In this document: positions 27,503-40,855 of the stretch, one piece after another | How the letters are laid out: each line of letters opens with the position of its first letter | Numbering within the stretch: position 1 is the first letter of the stretch | The notes under the pieces: model-generated | Database searches by the model: none | The model's input: only the letters and a program-made list of their open reading frames with translations | Told to the model about the DNA's origin: nothing | DNA from: Chrysomallon squamiferum | Lineage: Eukaryota > Mollusca > Gastropoda > Neomphalida > Peltospiridae | Assembly: GCA_012295275.1 (NCBI GenBank) | Contig: CM022673.1 | Coordinates: 15,418,810-15,482,809, forward strand | Reading direction: 5' to 3' | DNA length: 64,000 nucleotides | Translations under genes and position numbers: made by a program

Positions 27503-28019
27503 ACTAAAAATCCTACAATGTAAAACACTTTTTTTTATTATTTCTTGTCGAAACATGCATGCACGTTCAAACTGAGTTTCACGTTCAGACGATTAACAGT
27601 GCAAAATTAATCAATAAAATTCATGAATACTGATCATACAGCTCAAGGCTACCTATATAGTTTCATTACACAATGAATTCTTTAACACAACAAATAATAT
27701 ATGTACAAATCGGAAGTTTCTTTTTTTGTTTAGTATATATATATATATAAGTATTTAATATTTCGTTTTGTGCATTGCTATCAAAGGTAGGTTTTCTGTT
27801 TATTTTATTTTTAATTATTTTATTTTATATACATTTTTTATTATTGTGTAGTTCTCGTTCTTTCGTGTTTCTGTAACTACCACTACTACTACTGCTACTA
27901 CTATTGCTTTTACTACTTCTACTGCTGCCTTTATATTTGCTAATATATTTTTTGTCTTTTATTTCTTTCTACTGTTTCAGTGAAAATATTACGTAAAAGA
28001 CATATTAAAATAAAAAAAA

Positions 28020-28050
28020 AAAAAAAAAAAATAAAAATAAATAAAAAAGT
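28020..28050. repeat. Short poly(A)/AAAT run
   Basis: A-rich run upstream of the signal exon of gene B. No promoter block like those of the minus-strand genes was found for this gene. Confidence 0.4.
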
Positions 28051-28411
28051 ATTCATTTGATGTTCACTTTTAATTTTAATCTCATTTAAATTTCACTAGT
28101 GTATTTTCAATATTCACTTTTAATTAGCTAAAATTATTCCGACTGGAAACTGTTATTTTTGCATTTGAAAATTAACCATATTACATTTTAGACAAGTACA
28201 ACATATAGCTTGTATCGATATACTGTCTCAGACTGTACGTTACTATTAAGGAATAATGAATCAGAAATTACATTGTTATTAGAATGGTGATAACATCTAC
28301 AGTCAATCGAAAAGTATCGTACGAAAATCATTAATCATTAATATTTATGACAAGTGTATATTCTTTAATTAAATTAAAACATAATTTTTTTAAACCTGTT
28401 GTTATTTACAG

Positions 28412-29587
28412 ATGAAACTGCTACCTCTGAACATCCTAATAATTTTCATATACCTCCGCAGTGCAAATCCCAAAAGGGGCAGTAAGTAAAAATAATATAT
28501 ATATATATATATTTACTGGTGAGATTAGACGTTGACAATAAGCAGAGCTCGTATTAAATGTATTCAGATTAAATTAACAGAAATGGACATGTTAATTTCA
28601 TGAACACTAAAGAGTACAATTTACAAACCAACGCAAGTACAGCCGGAAACTGAACTGCAAACATTCCTAAACAAACATAAGAATAACACTTCAGTTAAAT
28701 AATTTTACCTCTTATTGCAAGTGTCTGCATAAAGTATTTCGTTGCAGACCCTGTTTTAATTAAAAACAGAATGTCAATGTATACATGTAGATGATTAGTT
28801 TTATATTCATCTGAAAGGCAAGGTTATGTTTCGTTTCACTTTCAAAAAAAACTAATTCCTCCCAAACATTTCTCACTTCCTACTGAGTCCAGATGAAGAA
28901 ATCACTCTCATGCCTAGCTTGAACTCTCATATATATATATTACCGAAATTTGAAACGAGAATAAATACCGATTATTATTATTATTAGTAGTAGTAGTATT
29001 ATTGTTTCATGCACATTTATTTATTTATTTATATATTTATATATTTATACTTTATACGTTTTCAGAAAAATGTTTTCTAAGCAGTCGTAACAGAGCTGTT
29101 TATTATGGTACAGAACATAAGACAGAGCTTGGCGATACATGCGATTACTGGTCAAGTATGTACGGTCATTGGGATGACGATCTGTTCCCAGAGGACGGGA
29201 CTGTGGATAATGCAAAGAATTACTGTAGAGACCCAGACGGATCTGGTTTCGTTTGGTGCCTTTCCTCTTTTAAATGGCAAAAGTGTAACGTTCGAAAATG
29301 CCCTGGTTTGTGAAATGCATACATTATTAGAAAACGTGTTTTGTTTATTTGATAGATATGTATTCAGATATGTATGTAAAAGACTAATTAAAAATTAAAA
29401 TAATAAATAAAATAAAAATGTAATAATAACGACAGTAAAAACAACATAAAATTAAAGATGATTATGATAAAATTTATGATCATTATTACAGTAAAGACAA
29501 TAATGTTATTATGTTCTTGCCATTGTGGCTGCATATAGGACATTTTTTTTATTTATTTATTTATTTATCCATTTGCTATTATTATTA

Positions 29588-29642
<55 letters not shown>

Positions 29643-30201
29643 CGAATCTGTTCAAAACAGTGTTAAAACCAGTGTCCTAAATATTCAGATGACTTACGCA
29701 CGACCTCATTTATCATTGAATTATTTCATATAGTGATGAATGCGTTATTTCTCAAATAATAATTATTTTCAGAATGCTACGATCTGATAGATGGAAGAGC
29801 CTATTACATAGGAAGTCAGCGATATACAGCTTCGGGGAATATTTGCATTAACTGGGTCGATAAATTCCCGAGTTACATTGGTTTTATCGAACCTAGGAAT
29901 TTTCCTGAAAGATATATAAAAGAAGTAGAAAACTTTTGTCGTGATCCGGATCAAACTGGTTATCCGTGGTGCTACACTGATACCACCACTGGGTGGGAAA
30001 AATGTGGAATTCCGCAATGTGAAGGTTACTCTATTAAATAATTATGTTTTCTTTGAAACATAATAACCGTAACGAAACATGATGAAAAAGTTTTCAAACT
30101 ACAGTTTATTTTAATGATTTCTTGTCTAAAATGTCACTTCATAAATATAGAATTATGCACATACTTTCATTGGTTTATTCGTGTATATAAACCTACCTAC
30201 A

Positions 30202-30274
<73 letters not shown>

Positions 30275-30963
30275 CACATATATATATATATACATGCATA
30301 CATACATACATACATACACATACATATATACATATGACTTCTGCTACTGTTGCTACTACTACTACAACTTAATTTTTATGTTTCGCAAGGAAATAGATTT
30401 ATTTATTTCCGAAAACAGTATTACTTTTGAAGTGATAGACTTAGTCAGTAGTAACTACAAATGCACAAGTTTTGGCGCTCACAGTATCAAACGTAAAGAG
30501 TAAGAATCTCTTATTTTCAGAACTGCGTAATTATTTCAAATCTTTTGGGGTTACTCTCCTTTGAACATGCAAATAATGGTTTTCGTGATATCTCCGAGAC
30601 AGAATTAGGGTATTTAATAATTTGCACACCTACGCAACTGATTAGATTCTGACATAATTATGTATCATGTTGATGAATGGATAATATTTGAAATATTCTA
30701 TTTTCGTTTCAGTATGCTACGATAAGATAAATGGAAAGGTGTTCTATAATGGAACGAAATCAGTTACCTTTTCAGGCAAAAAATGCCAAAGATGGGACCG
30801 CCAAATACCACACAAACATGTTAATACTCGTGCTGATCTTTTCCCTGATAAAACTATGGAAGAAGTAGGAAACTATTGCCGTGACCCCGATAAAACAGGT
30901 TACCCATGGTGCTACACTGTAACCATAGTTAGATGGGAGTCGTGTGGAATTGAAGAATGCTAA
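28412..30963 (+). CDS. Secreted three-kringle protein (gene B)
   Basis: Predicted secreted protein of 270 residues. Exons: 28412-28481 (after TTTACAG|ATG; MKLLPLNILIIFIYLRSANP; donor GTAAGT), 29066-29305 (kringle 1), 29773-30024 (kringle 2), 30713-30963 (kringle 3 with stop). All introns are phase 1 and all 18 expected cysteines are present. Kringle 1 is shorter (240 bases) and has VWCL instead of WCY. Kringle 2 carries the NFCRDPDQTGYPWCY and GWEKCGIPQC pattern seen in all second kringles here. Kringle 3 has CYDKINGKVFYNGT (possible N-glycosylation at NGT), NYCRDPDKTGYPWCY and WESCGIEEC, then TAA. The stop is followed at once by GGTGAGT, a preserved splice donor, and a 3' UTR exon with AATAAA lies at about 31585-31670. 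This is the best preserved three-kringle gene of the window. Confidence 0.9.
29575..29642. repeat. ATT microsatellite
   Basis: About 65 bases of ATT within intron 2 of gene B. Confidence 0.85.
30195..30365. repeat. TA, CA and CATA compound microsatellite
   Basis: Within intron 3 of gene B, between kringles 2 and 3. Confidence 0.85.
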
Positions 30964-31219
30964 GGTGAGTATTTGTTCAATTGTATGCTTTGTGATGAGA
31001 CCTTATCTTCTTGTGTTGTCTGAAGTATAAACGTATGTACATACATATATACCTACCTACATACAAAACACACACATATACACACATACATACAAACATA
31101 TATACATACATAAATACATATATACTACATACATATACCAACATACACACACACACACATACATACAGAGAAAGACAAAAAGATAGACAGATTATATACA
31201 TAGACTAATAGACATCTAG

Positions 31220-31465
<246 letters not shown>

Positions 31466-31584
31466 ACAAATATATACATGATATCAATAACAACAACAAT
31501 AATATTAATGATGATGATGGTGATTATTATAAAAGGTATAGAATTAACTTTTTATATCGATATATTCATCTTTATAATTTCAGA

Positions 31585-31680
31585 CAAAAAAAACAACCAA
31601 CCAAACAAAAAAACAAAAACAACAATTCTAGTATGAAATATCAATTTTCAATAAAATGTTAACTTAACTCATAATTTCGT
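31585..31680 (+). terminator. 3' UTR exon and poly(A) signal of gene B
   Basis: Acceptor TTATAATTTCAG ends at 31584 and AATAAA is at about 31652-31657. Together with the GTGAGT donor just after the stop of gene B (30965) this suggests an intron in the 3' UTR. Confidence 0.55.
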
Positions 31681-31889
31681 TGTTATTTTTCAACTGGGAA
31701 GTGACTGCGTGAAAATATTCTTTACTTTCAGAATTTTTGTACATCTTTTCCTATTCTTATATTTTCGTATATTTTCCTTTTATTTCTTAAAGTTTTAAAT
31801 TATTTTTCTTTACGAATATTTATCGTTCCTGCGTTTCTTCTTTCTATTGTTTAATTACCAGAAATAGTACAATATGCATACATATGATA

Positions 31890-32117
31890 ATACACTAACA
31901 ATAACACTAATAGCAGTACAAGTAATATAAGTAGTAGCAAAAGTACTAGTGGAAGCAGTTATAGTAGTAGTAAAGTAGTTTGTAGTAGCAGTAGAATGGT
32001 AGCAGTAATAGTATTTTTTTTTAGGTAAATAACTAAATAAATATATTTAAAGCGCAGTTAAAAATCTGTATGTAATATATTAAACAGTGGTATTAATACT
32101 GGTACTATGATGACAAC

Positions 32118-32191
<74 letters not shown>

Positions 32192-32633
32192 CAGCAGTAG
32201 AGGTAAACTGAATGAATAGAAAATATGAAGTCTTATCTTTGTGTGTGTTGCACTCAATCGGAAGTGCCTTTCGGTACTTTGTTTTGATGCAAGAAATAAC
32301 ACTGAAATGATGTTTATTTAGTGTTAATGTGGAACACCGACCTTATTTTCATGAAATTTCGTTCAAAACATGCTACGTACTTAATAAAAAATAACACAGT
32401 TCATTCAGTACAAATTTACTGTTTTTCTAGTCTCTTCTTTGATTTGATAAATCAAGATTTCATCACCATGGTCATTAATAAAACGGCCCCCAAAAATTAA
32501 AATTTAAAAATTTCATAACATAGAAAAGTCTTGACTGACCAATTTCTTTGTCACTGAATCAGGATAAAAAAAGATCTACAGTTACAGTTAGGAGTCAATC
32601 TAGTATTTCCCACATTTGATTTCCTACTACTAC

Positions 32634-32731
<98 letters not shown>

Positions 32732-33009
32732 TAAGTAGTAGTAGTAGTAGCTATAATAATAATATAGTCATTCATTATTAAAGAGGCGAGTTTATATTTG
32801 TTATTAGGGATCTAGAGACATACCATTTGTGAATTACGTATTCTAAAATGATTAAACTAAAAATAAAAAAAAAACAACAAAAAGTAAAACTTTATACCAC
32901 CATTATCACCATTACCGCCACCACCATTACTACAACTGCCCCATCACTACTACTATTACTACTACTACTACTATTATCACTTTTACTGTAACTACTACAC
33001 TGCTACAAT

Positions 33010-33041
<32 letters not shown>

Positions 33042-33190
33042 TTACATCCGTTACTATTATTATTACTAGTGCGTTAAGAGACTTGTAAGCTTGAGTTAGT
33101 CTTTGTGGTATTCGTAATTTATTTCCAAGTTGAATCAGTTACTGTACACATTGCTGAATAGAAACTTCACAAAATGTGAATTTAATTGAA

Positions 33191-33247
<57 letters not shown>

Positions 33248-33270
33248 CATAATAATAATAATGATAATAA
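31890..33270. repeat. Repeat field: AGT, ACT and AAT tracts
   Basis: Pure AGT at about 32118-32200 and 32632-32736, ACT-rich runs at 32930-33050 and AAT at about 33190-33265. No gene between them; poly-Thr and poly-Leu ORFs are artefacts. Confidence 0.85.
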
Positions 33271-33739
33271 ATTTTAATAAAATAAAATAAAATAAACATG
33301 TTTAACTGAATGTGAAAATACAGATATTTTAGACAAGGTTGAAATTATAATATTTCTCTTTTATGTTTATTTATTTATTTTTACATTTTTGTAACAGATG
33401 ATCAGTATGTATGTATACACATACATAGAAAGTAACATTTGTGTAATATAAAATTAAATGTGGAATTAAATAGATGGCGGTAAAAATAAAAACCGCGGAC
33501 ATAAGAGAAATTTAATTAAACTGAAAACAGAATAAGGTTAAAATAAAACACGCTGACCTGACAGTAAACTAATTAATAAAATAAGTTGGTTACATAATTT
33601 GAAGATACAAATTTACATTATATATCTTTATAAATACCTTAGTTGTTTTTTTTTTTTTTTTTTTTTTATTATTATTTTGTATATTTTATATTTTTTTTTT
33701 TTTTTTATTGTTATAGTTTATTTTGTATTCTTATTTTAT

Positions 33740-34860
33740 TTCATTTTTTATTTTAGTTTGAGCCTTCTCTAAATGTTTCGGGGCTAACTGAGTTGCCTGC
33801 CATAATCTGTCTTTAATTTTAAGCTACGCACTCCAGACGATTGTCAGAGCTATTTTCCTGTAACCAGTTATTTTTTACTAACTTTAGGGGTCCTTTGGAA
33901 GAGTGCCCGTTTATCGATGTCAAATGGGGAGAAACCCAGTGATTCTTGTTTTGAATATCCAGAAACAAATAGAACATAGGGTATCCCCTGATCCCAATAT
34001 TGTGTTCCACTGTAACACCTCAAAATGTTGTTCATCCTTTGGTAAAATTTTTGAAAGATGGATAACTTTTTTGTGCTTCACACAGAAGTTTCTGTACTGA
34101 GTTAATCTGTGGGATATTATCAAGAGACATGTTCAACTCCATAGAACTATTTCTTTTATCAACCCAAACTGCTATTTAACTAAATTCTGATTCAACCTTT
34201 TTTACCCGAATCTATCTCATCTACTCCTTCAACTGTCCTTGACAAATATGCATCTGTTAAGTCAATTAAATGATTTTTTCCATTTTTCTCATTTTCCTTC
34301 CTGCAGAAGTGATAGTAACGCAGACCAGAAAAATATCGATTACCTCACCATCACATACTGAAAAGGGAGTATTTAACACGTATTTTTTCAAACTTTTTAT
34401 CACAACAACTCTATGAAAGATCATTATCCAGCAACAAAAATCTACTCCCTCCATCGGTAAACTGATTCTGAAACCGACAATACCTTTCCAGAAACTCGGG
34501 CTGAATTGATAAGAAATCTAAGTAATAGAATAGTAGAACTGACTGGATGATTAAATATTTGCCTCTTTCCAACTTTCCTGAAACTGTTATGGCATTTTTT
34601 ATAATCAGGCTGTGCAAAGCTCCAGTATCTCGAAAAATAGAATATGCTCTAGGATCACCATTTGTTTGAATATCACAAATAGTTGTCTTCTAACTATAAT
34701 TGTTCCAAATTATGGATGTTTTAATGATACAATTATTTTGGTGCGGTTTTCGCACAATTGCATTTTGAAGACATCTCTAGCTTTACGGGCATGTTCTGAA
34801 AAGAGACTGTTTATGACAAAGCTTATTTCATAGTATGTAGAACTTTGTAGTCCAAATATT
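33740..34860 (-). mobile_element. Relic of a Gypsy-type LTR retrotransposon
   Basis: On the minus strand, 34617-34411 encodes a frame with IFRDTGALHSLI, the D-T-G-A active-site motif of a retropepsin-type aspartic protease, continuing in another frame through MEGVDFCCW (34454-34266). Further downstream on the same strand, about 34120-33819, fragments in two frames resemble the region after a Gypsy integrase core (RITGFLPI, then GPLKLVKNNWLQENSSDN). Stops and frame changes are frequent and the reverse transcriptase and RNase H parts are missing. No LTRs recognised. An old, inactive insertion; the family call is from motif memory and moderate. Confidence 0.6.
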
Positions 34861-35171
34861 CAGCATGTTTTTGTTGGATTCTTCTTTTTTTCTTTTTTTT
34901 TTTATTTCTTTTTTTAATGATATTATTGATTTTTGTTGCGTTGTCCAGCCTAAAAATTAAGATTAATTTAATTGAAGAAAAAAGTGTTATTATTCGAAAC
35001 CTGTTTTCGACAAGACAGTCTTGTAAACAGAGAAGACACTGGTGTTCAGCTCAAAACACTGTTAAAAAGAATTTGCTAAATAATAATGAGAATGAGATTA
35101 TTTTGGGTTCTTGATTCAATATTTTCATTTATTCATGACGGAATTATTTTTCTAATAATAATTCTTTCCAG

Positions 35172-36038
35172 AATGTTTCGATGACTATAGAGGAACGCAA
35201 AAACATACAATGCCAGGACTTTTGCGTCAAAATGTGAATGAACAATTCCCGAATTACGTAAGTTTTGTGGAACCTAAATGATTCTATGAGCCTAGAATAA
35301 AATATGAAGAAAACTTTTGCCGTCATCCTGACATTTCTGGTTATCGATGGTGCTATGTATTGATTCTGTTTTGTATGACAAAATAATTGATACATAGTTG
35401 ATAATGCATGCGCCAGCTTTCGCACCAAACTGACGAAAGACAGAGAACGGCGTGTTCCATAGGAACAGACGATCACTCTCGATTACTGAATGACATTTGT
35501 ATCGCTGGCCGATTGGTGTTGTTTTCAGTCTGCAAGATCCTGCTAAAAGGGTGTCATGCGCTAGAGTCTTATCATCGGCATATTTCGTTTTTGGTCTTTG
35601 TGCTCCTAAATATGGTTTATCTGGATATATCTTCATAAAACAATAGACTATTCACTGTTAAATCCAAAGTTATACAATCACACATTTGTCTTGAAACACG
35701 TACATCAAATGCTTTATAATAATATCAATAAAATATTTGTGTTCAATTTTCTAATTGATATGATAGATTTAAGGTGGTATTTTTTCTAAAATTTAATAGT
35801 GATTACAAATATAAAGCTTTTAATTTTAATAGTTTGAACTGTGTTTTGGCTGAATTATTCGAAACTTTAATCAATTAATTTTTTCTAAAATAACGTTTCA
35901 TTCCAGACTGTTACTTTGAAATTGACGGAAAGGTACCCTACAATAGAATAAAGTCGGTTACGCGTTCAGGACTATTATCCGTGGTGCTATATTATGACAA
36001 AGGTTAGATGGCAGTCCTCTGGAATTCCAGTATGCTAA
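35172..36038 (+). pseudogene. Remains of a three-kringle gene (kringles 2 and 3)
   Basis: Two exon remnants in the right order and strand. The first, 35172-35359, follows a good acceptor (TTTCCAG|AA) and aligns to the second kringle of gene C at 42058-42309. It lacks a short piece near the start and has a TGA in place of Arg after EPK. It ends just after WCYV because about 65 bases, including the exon end and donor, are deleted. The second, 35907-36038, aligns to kringle 3 of gene C but has lost its middle, joining SGL to the PWCY region out of frame; TGC TAA at 36033-36038 is kept. No signal or kringle 1 exon was found upstream, where the Gypsy relic lies. It is a dead copy of the gene C unit. 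Confidence 0.85.
35390..35640 (+). repeat. Duplicated intron block, copy 1
   Basis: Nearly identical to 42425-42670: the phrases TGATAATGCATGCGCCAGCT, AACGGCGTGTTCCATAGG and GCTGGCCGATTGGTG occur in both, in the same place between kringles 2 and 3. A more diverged copy is at about 47935-48085. Confidence 0.85.
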
Positions 36039-36099
36039 GAATACCTCTGTTTTCTGTGAAATGTTAAGAAAATGAATCAGCACTAAATCGTATCCACTC

Positions 36100-36943
36100 T
36101 ATCGAATAAACTGCTTCAAGACTCTTTATTTTTTATTTGTTGTCTAATAAAAAAGAATGGATGCTATATCTGCTTGTATTTTTGTTTCTATTATTGAAAT
36201 TATGTCTAAACTATTAAATCTAACAGTTAATAGTATTTGAACAATCCATTCATCCATATACAAATGTGTAACATATCCTTTGAAATCATGATGTAAATTT
36301 TTGTTTTAGAGTCGTTTCTTCTTTATTCATTTTTGCCCAGTTTCGTTCTCACATTACAGTCCTAAGGTTTAATTTTTTTAATATGATTAAAACTCACTTT
36401 AAGAAAATCCCATTTAGAGAAAGAAATAGAAGGTTGGTAAAAGCGGACAATTCAATTTTTGTTCTAGGAATTTGTTTTTGTTTTTGTGACAAGAATAGAT
36501 ATACTGCATGATTTTGTGAACATAGTACTTAAAAACAATAAAAGTTAAATCGTGAAATGAAGCAACAAGAACACATTCTCAAGGAAGATCTGGTCATCCA
36601 TGAGAAAGTTGGACAAGGTAAAATAAATAAACAAACAAACAATAACAAAATTCAAAAAAAAAAATGTGCAAAAAAAAAGAACAAAAAACAAAAGCAGCAA
36701 TACAAGTACTGGAGATTGTAGTATTAGTAGTGGTAGCAGCAGCAGTAGTAGTAGAACTACTGATAATAGAAGCAGCGGTAACACTAGTAGTATCAGAAAA
36801 ATGTACAAAAAGTGAAATCACATTAACTGTATGATGATGAACAAGATGAAGAGAATAAAAAACAAATAACCAATAATTAATAATAAACAATAAGCAGGCA
36901 AACAAACACACAAACAAAAACACACACAAACACATCACAGAGT

Positions 36944-36997
<54 letters not shown>

Positions 36998-37500
36998 AAG
37001 AGACAAATAAACAAATATATAAATAAAAAATGGTTTGATTCAGTATTCTACACATAATGTATCAAATGCAGCGATAGGTGATGGTTTTCTTTATATAAGT
37101 GCATGTGAAACAGAATTTGTTGACGAAAGTACTCCTTAAAGTGGAGATCTTGGATTTCACCTGTAATATCGCTCACTATAAGTAATCAATCAATTATAAA
37201 AAACCAAAGTTTAAAAAAATAAAATCACACAGGTACACACACACACAGCCACTCACACACATACACACGTACACAAAAGAAGCCATAGTTAATAACAGAA
37301 TGTGCCTGAAATGTCGTTGTTAAAATATTCTGAATTATCAAAAGCATAATCAATAAATAAATAAATAAATAAGTAAAGCAGCTTTGATATTGTAATTTTA
37401 AAGGCATAAGTACAGCAATCCTATTTGTATCACTTTGATAAAGAATCAAAAGAGTCTTTTTTGAAAAATACATAAAGATTTCCTGTAGCTACAACAACAC
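36100..37500. repeat. Flanking block of the duplicated unit, copy 1
   Basis: Aligns in order with 43200-44780: same 3' sequences after the kringle, same AGCAACAAGAACACA segment, an AGT-type tract, a CA/TA tract, then GTGAAACAGAATTTGTTG and TTGGATTTCACCTGTAATAT. It shows that the duplication unit includes the intergenic DNA as well as the gene. Confidence 0.85.
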
Positions 37501-37529
37501 AACAAAATTCATTCACTGTTAAAATAATA

Positions 37530-38145
37530 TGGAAACACGCCACACGAACGTCCGTCAGAGCACCATTGCACATATCAGGAAAGGTACCAGCAGGACTGGA
37601 ATTAGAAAACTAATGGTGAATATGGTTCAGCGACGAGTCACGTTTCCTTCTACAATGTGTTTGAATACGCCGCAATGAATGTTTTGTCAGCGGCTGACAA
37701 ATTCGGTGGAGACTGTATCATTATGTGGAGAGCTATCTCATACACTGGCAGAAGTAAATTTATGATGCTACAAGACAACCTGACAGCTGTATACTGCTGG
37801 GATGAAATTCTTCGCGGTCACATGCTTCCCATTTTGGAGCGACGGAGAGAGCTTTTCAAACAGGACAATGCAAGGCCGCATACGACACGCGTAACAATGG
37901 ATTTTATACGGAATGAAAACATTAATGTGCTCCATGGCCATCTACATATAAACATAGATCACCACTGAGCATCTGTGGGACGAACTGGACAGAAGTTTAC
38001 GTCAGCGTGATAAGGACCCTTGGACGCTCCCGCAACTGTCAAATCCACTGCACTAAGAATGGACCTCTAATTCCACGTGCCCGGATTCTGAGACTCATTC
38101 AGTATATGCCAACGAGATATCGCACAGTGATTCTGGTGGCTACAT
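37530..38145 (+). mobile_element. Tc1-like transposon relic
   Basis: The plus-strand frame at 37657-37968 carries DKFGGDCIIMWRAISYTG, then KQDNARPHT, which contains the second catalytic Asp of Tc1-type transposases. After a frame change EHLWDELDRSLRQ supplies the third acidic residue (about 37970-38010). The N-terminal DNA-binding region is missing apart from fragments before 37657. Inactive. It sits in the flanking block between the 35-36 kb remnant and gene C and is absent from the sister block at 44.8-45.1 kb. Confidence 0.8.
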
Positions 38146-38301
38146 AACATACTGATTTTAGCTGCCTCTAGCGACGCTGACTGGTCAAACCCACCCATTA
38201 CTCATGTCAGATTTAAATGTGATATTATAATAAATAACAAAATTATGCCTCTTTGTATGAAAGAGGTAATTCATGAATATTTCTACTGTGTGTTGCTTTT
38301 T

Positions 38302-38417
38302 CAGAATCTGAATGCAAACTGTTTAAAAAGCTTTTTTTTATTCTATTTTTTAAATGTGTTTCTCCAGCAATTTGGGCATGTATTGGTTTGTTTGTTTGTT
38401 TGTTTGTTTGTTAACTT

Positions 38418-38448
<31 letters not shown>

Positions 38449-38800
38449 TTTGTTCATTTATTTATTTACTTGTAATAAAAAGCTACTTAATATTTGGACT
38501 TGTATCATATGCTTTCTAATGTTTGTTCCTTTTTTAGCAGAGTATATTTCAGAATCTGAATGCAAACTGTTTAAAAAGCGATTTTTTATTTTATTATTTT
38601 AAATATATTTCTCTGGCGTTTTGGGTTTGTATTTCTATTTATTAATGTTTTGTTTGTTTGTTTGTTACCTTATTTATTTATTTATTTATTTATTTTTTAT
38701 TTTTTTTGTTTGTTTATTTGTTTATTTGTAATAAAAAGCTACTTAATATTTGGACTTGTGTCATATGCTTTCGACATCGACAAGTTATTAATCATAGCAG
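38302..38800 (+). repeat. Local tandem duplication of about 250 bp
   Basis: CAGAATCTGAATGCAAACTG begins two successive units (38302 and 38550), each running through TTTG/TTTA tracts to AAGCTACTTAATATTTGGAC and CATATGCTTTC. Single diverged versions occur near 45125-45275 and 50760-51000. Confidence 0.85.
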
Positions 38801-38804
38801 AATA

Positions 38805-38915
38805 TGAGTATAAATATAATGTAGTTCCACTATTTTCATTATACAGTAACAAAGCATTCAGCTGATTCACGTTGTACTTCAACTTAGTGAGAATCACTGG
38901 TTCAGTTGACTGTCA
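38805..38915 (+). promoter_or_regulatory. Possible promoter and first exon of gene C
   Basis: GAGTATAAATATAATGTAG is followed by about 80 bases ending in TTGTACTTCAACTTAGTGAG. The same block, at the same relative place, occurs upstream of the 46-47 kb pseudogene (about 45300-45420, TATA box degraded) and again at 51005-51125. Conservation plus a TATA box suggests promoter and non-coding exon; the donor, perhaps TTA|GTGAGA, is weak. Confidence 0.45.
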
Positions 38916-38999
38916 ACGTACGTATTGTAACCTCTAGCGTCCTGTATTCATACTTCTAACTGTTTTCGAACGCCTTGCTTTGTATATTTTTCATTATTT

Positions 39000-40548
39000 T
39001 TCATTTTTTCATTTCTTCTTTTTTATCATTCAGCTAGTAATAGAAATAGTAGTAGTAGTAATAATACTATTTATAGTAGTAATGACAGTACTAGTAATAG
39101 TTGTAGAACTTGAAGTAATGACAGTAGTGGTAATAGTTGTAGTACTTGAAGTAATAGTAGGAGCAGTAGTAGTAGTAGTAACAGCAAATTTCTGTTCATT
39201 TGTTTTGTCTTTCATTTTCTAGTCTGACTTTTTCTACGATCTATCCTTAACATTATTCTCATCATTGTCAGCTAGTTTAACACTACCGCTATCGTTCTTG
39301 TTATTCCTACTCATCCTACTATTGTTGACAGATAAAAGTTCCAATTGTTGCAGCAGTTATATATATATACACAAACATTTTTAATTTATGCTCTCAAGTT
39401 AAATAGTCCCTTAGGCCTTAAGTAAATCTCATTCGGAGAATTAAATAGACGGTTGGAAAGAGCGGACAAGTTCATTTTTTAAAATATTATATTTTATTTT
39501 ATTTTATTTTATATTTCTTCTTCTTCTTCTTTTTTAAACCACAATACAACACAAAACCAAAGAATGTTTCGAAATTTTATTGAAAGCATATGCGTTTTTT
39601 GTGTGTGTGTGACAAGAATACATATACTGCATGATTATGTGAACACAGTACTAAAAATAATAAAAGTGAAAAGAAGCAAAAAGACAATGTCTAGGAAGAT
39701 CTGATCTTCCAAGAGAAACTGAGTCAAGGTAAAAATAAATAAGTAACGAAACAGAAACTCAAAATTATTTAACAGTCTGAAAAAAAAAAAATAATAAGAA
39801 TAAGAATAAGAATAAGAATAAGAATAAAATGAAATAAAATAACAACTAACAATGCATTATCCTTATCATTTCTTTAACTATTTCCACACACATACACACA
39901 CACATACACGCACACGCACACACACGCACACAGAAGCACTCATTTACAAACATATTTTTTAAAAGATTGCAACGTTCATTTTATGGGCTGCGGTATTATA
40001 GTCTCGAGGATTATCTCAGTCGCCCAAAGACAGCTAGCTATATGCTCCTGGCGGATTCGAAGACGGCCTTATGCCAAAGAGCTGCATTACCCGAAAATAA
40101 TAAGTACTCCGTTGATGTCTTTAATTTGATTAATATTCTAGTTCCCTCTGGACATCATTAACAACATGTTAATTCGGTCAGAATCAGAAATTATTTGGAA
40201 AGTTGTTCGGAATAAACTTTAGGGAAAATATGATCAGATGTACTTACACAGTACACGTTGAGAAACCTGAAAAGTAAAAAATAAAATGCTGATATCTTAC
40301 AGTTTTCGAATACTTTAGCGTACACAAACTTTATTTCATTAAAATAGAATAATAAAAATGTATAAAAAACGTTCTGATGACTATCTATGAGCTGTATTTG
40401 AAATATATATGATATATGTGTTAGATTCTAGTCTCAAGCTTAGTCCCTTTATTCCAAAATAAGAAAAATTCCGAATTCCTAAACGCAAGCAGTGTTTATT
40501 TATTTATTTATTTATTAACAAAATAATCATTATTATTATTATTATTAC

Positions 40549-40624
<76 letters not shown>

Positions 40625-40855
40625 TACAGCGGAGAATGCTGCAGTTTTAGCTGATACTCAGCAAGGAAATCCTCAGCTAAAGAAACCTAAAACTCATGAG
40701 TAAACGATAATATCGAACCTTACAAATCTTATAAAATACCGCATTCTGCATTACACGATATGGCCACTGCGAAGATCATTAACTTAAATAGAAGGACTCT
40801 ATAATCATCAGTCTGTGCTCCTTAATTAATTTACTTTTCATTTTCCCATTCACAG
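39000..40855. other. Probable 5' UTR intron of gene C
   Basis: Contains AGT-type degenerate repeats at 39040-39185, CA tracts at 39890-39930 and about 90 bases of ATT at 40531-40622. No coding exon seen. Confidence 0.45.
40531..40622. repeat. ATT microsatellite
   Basis: About 90 bases of ATT with one interruption, upstream of the signal exon of gene C. Confidence 0.88.
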
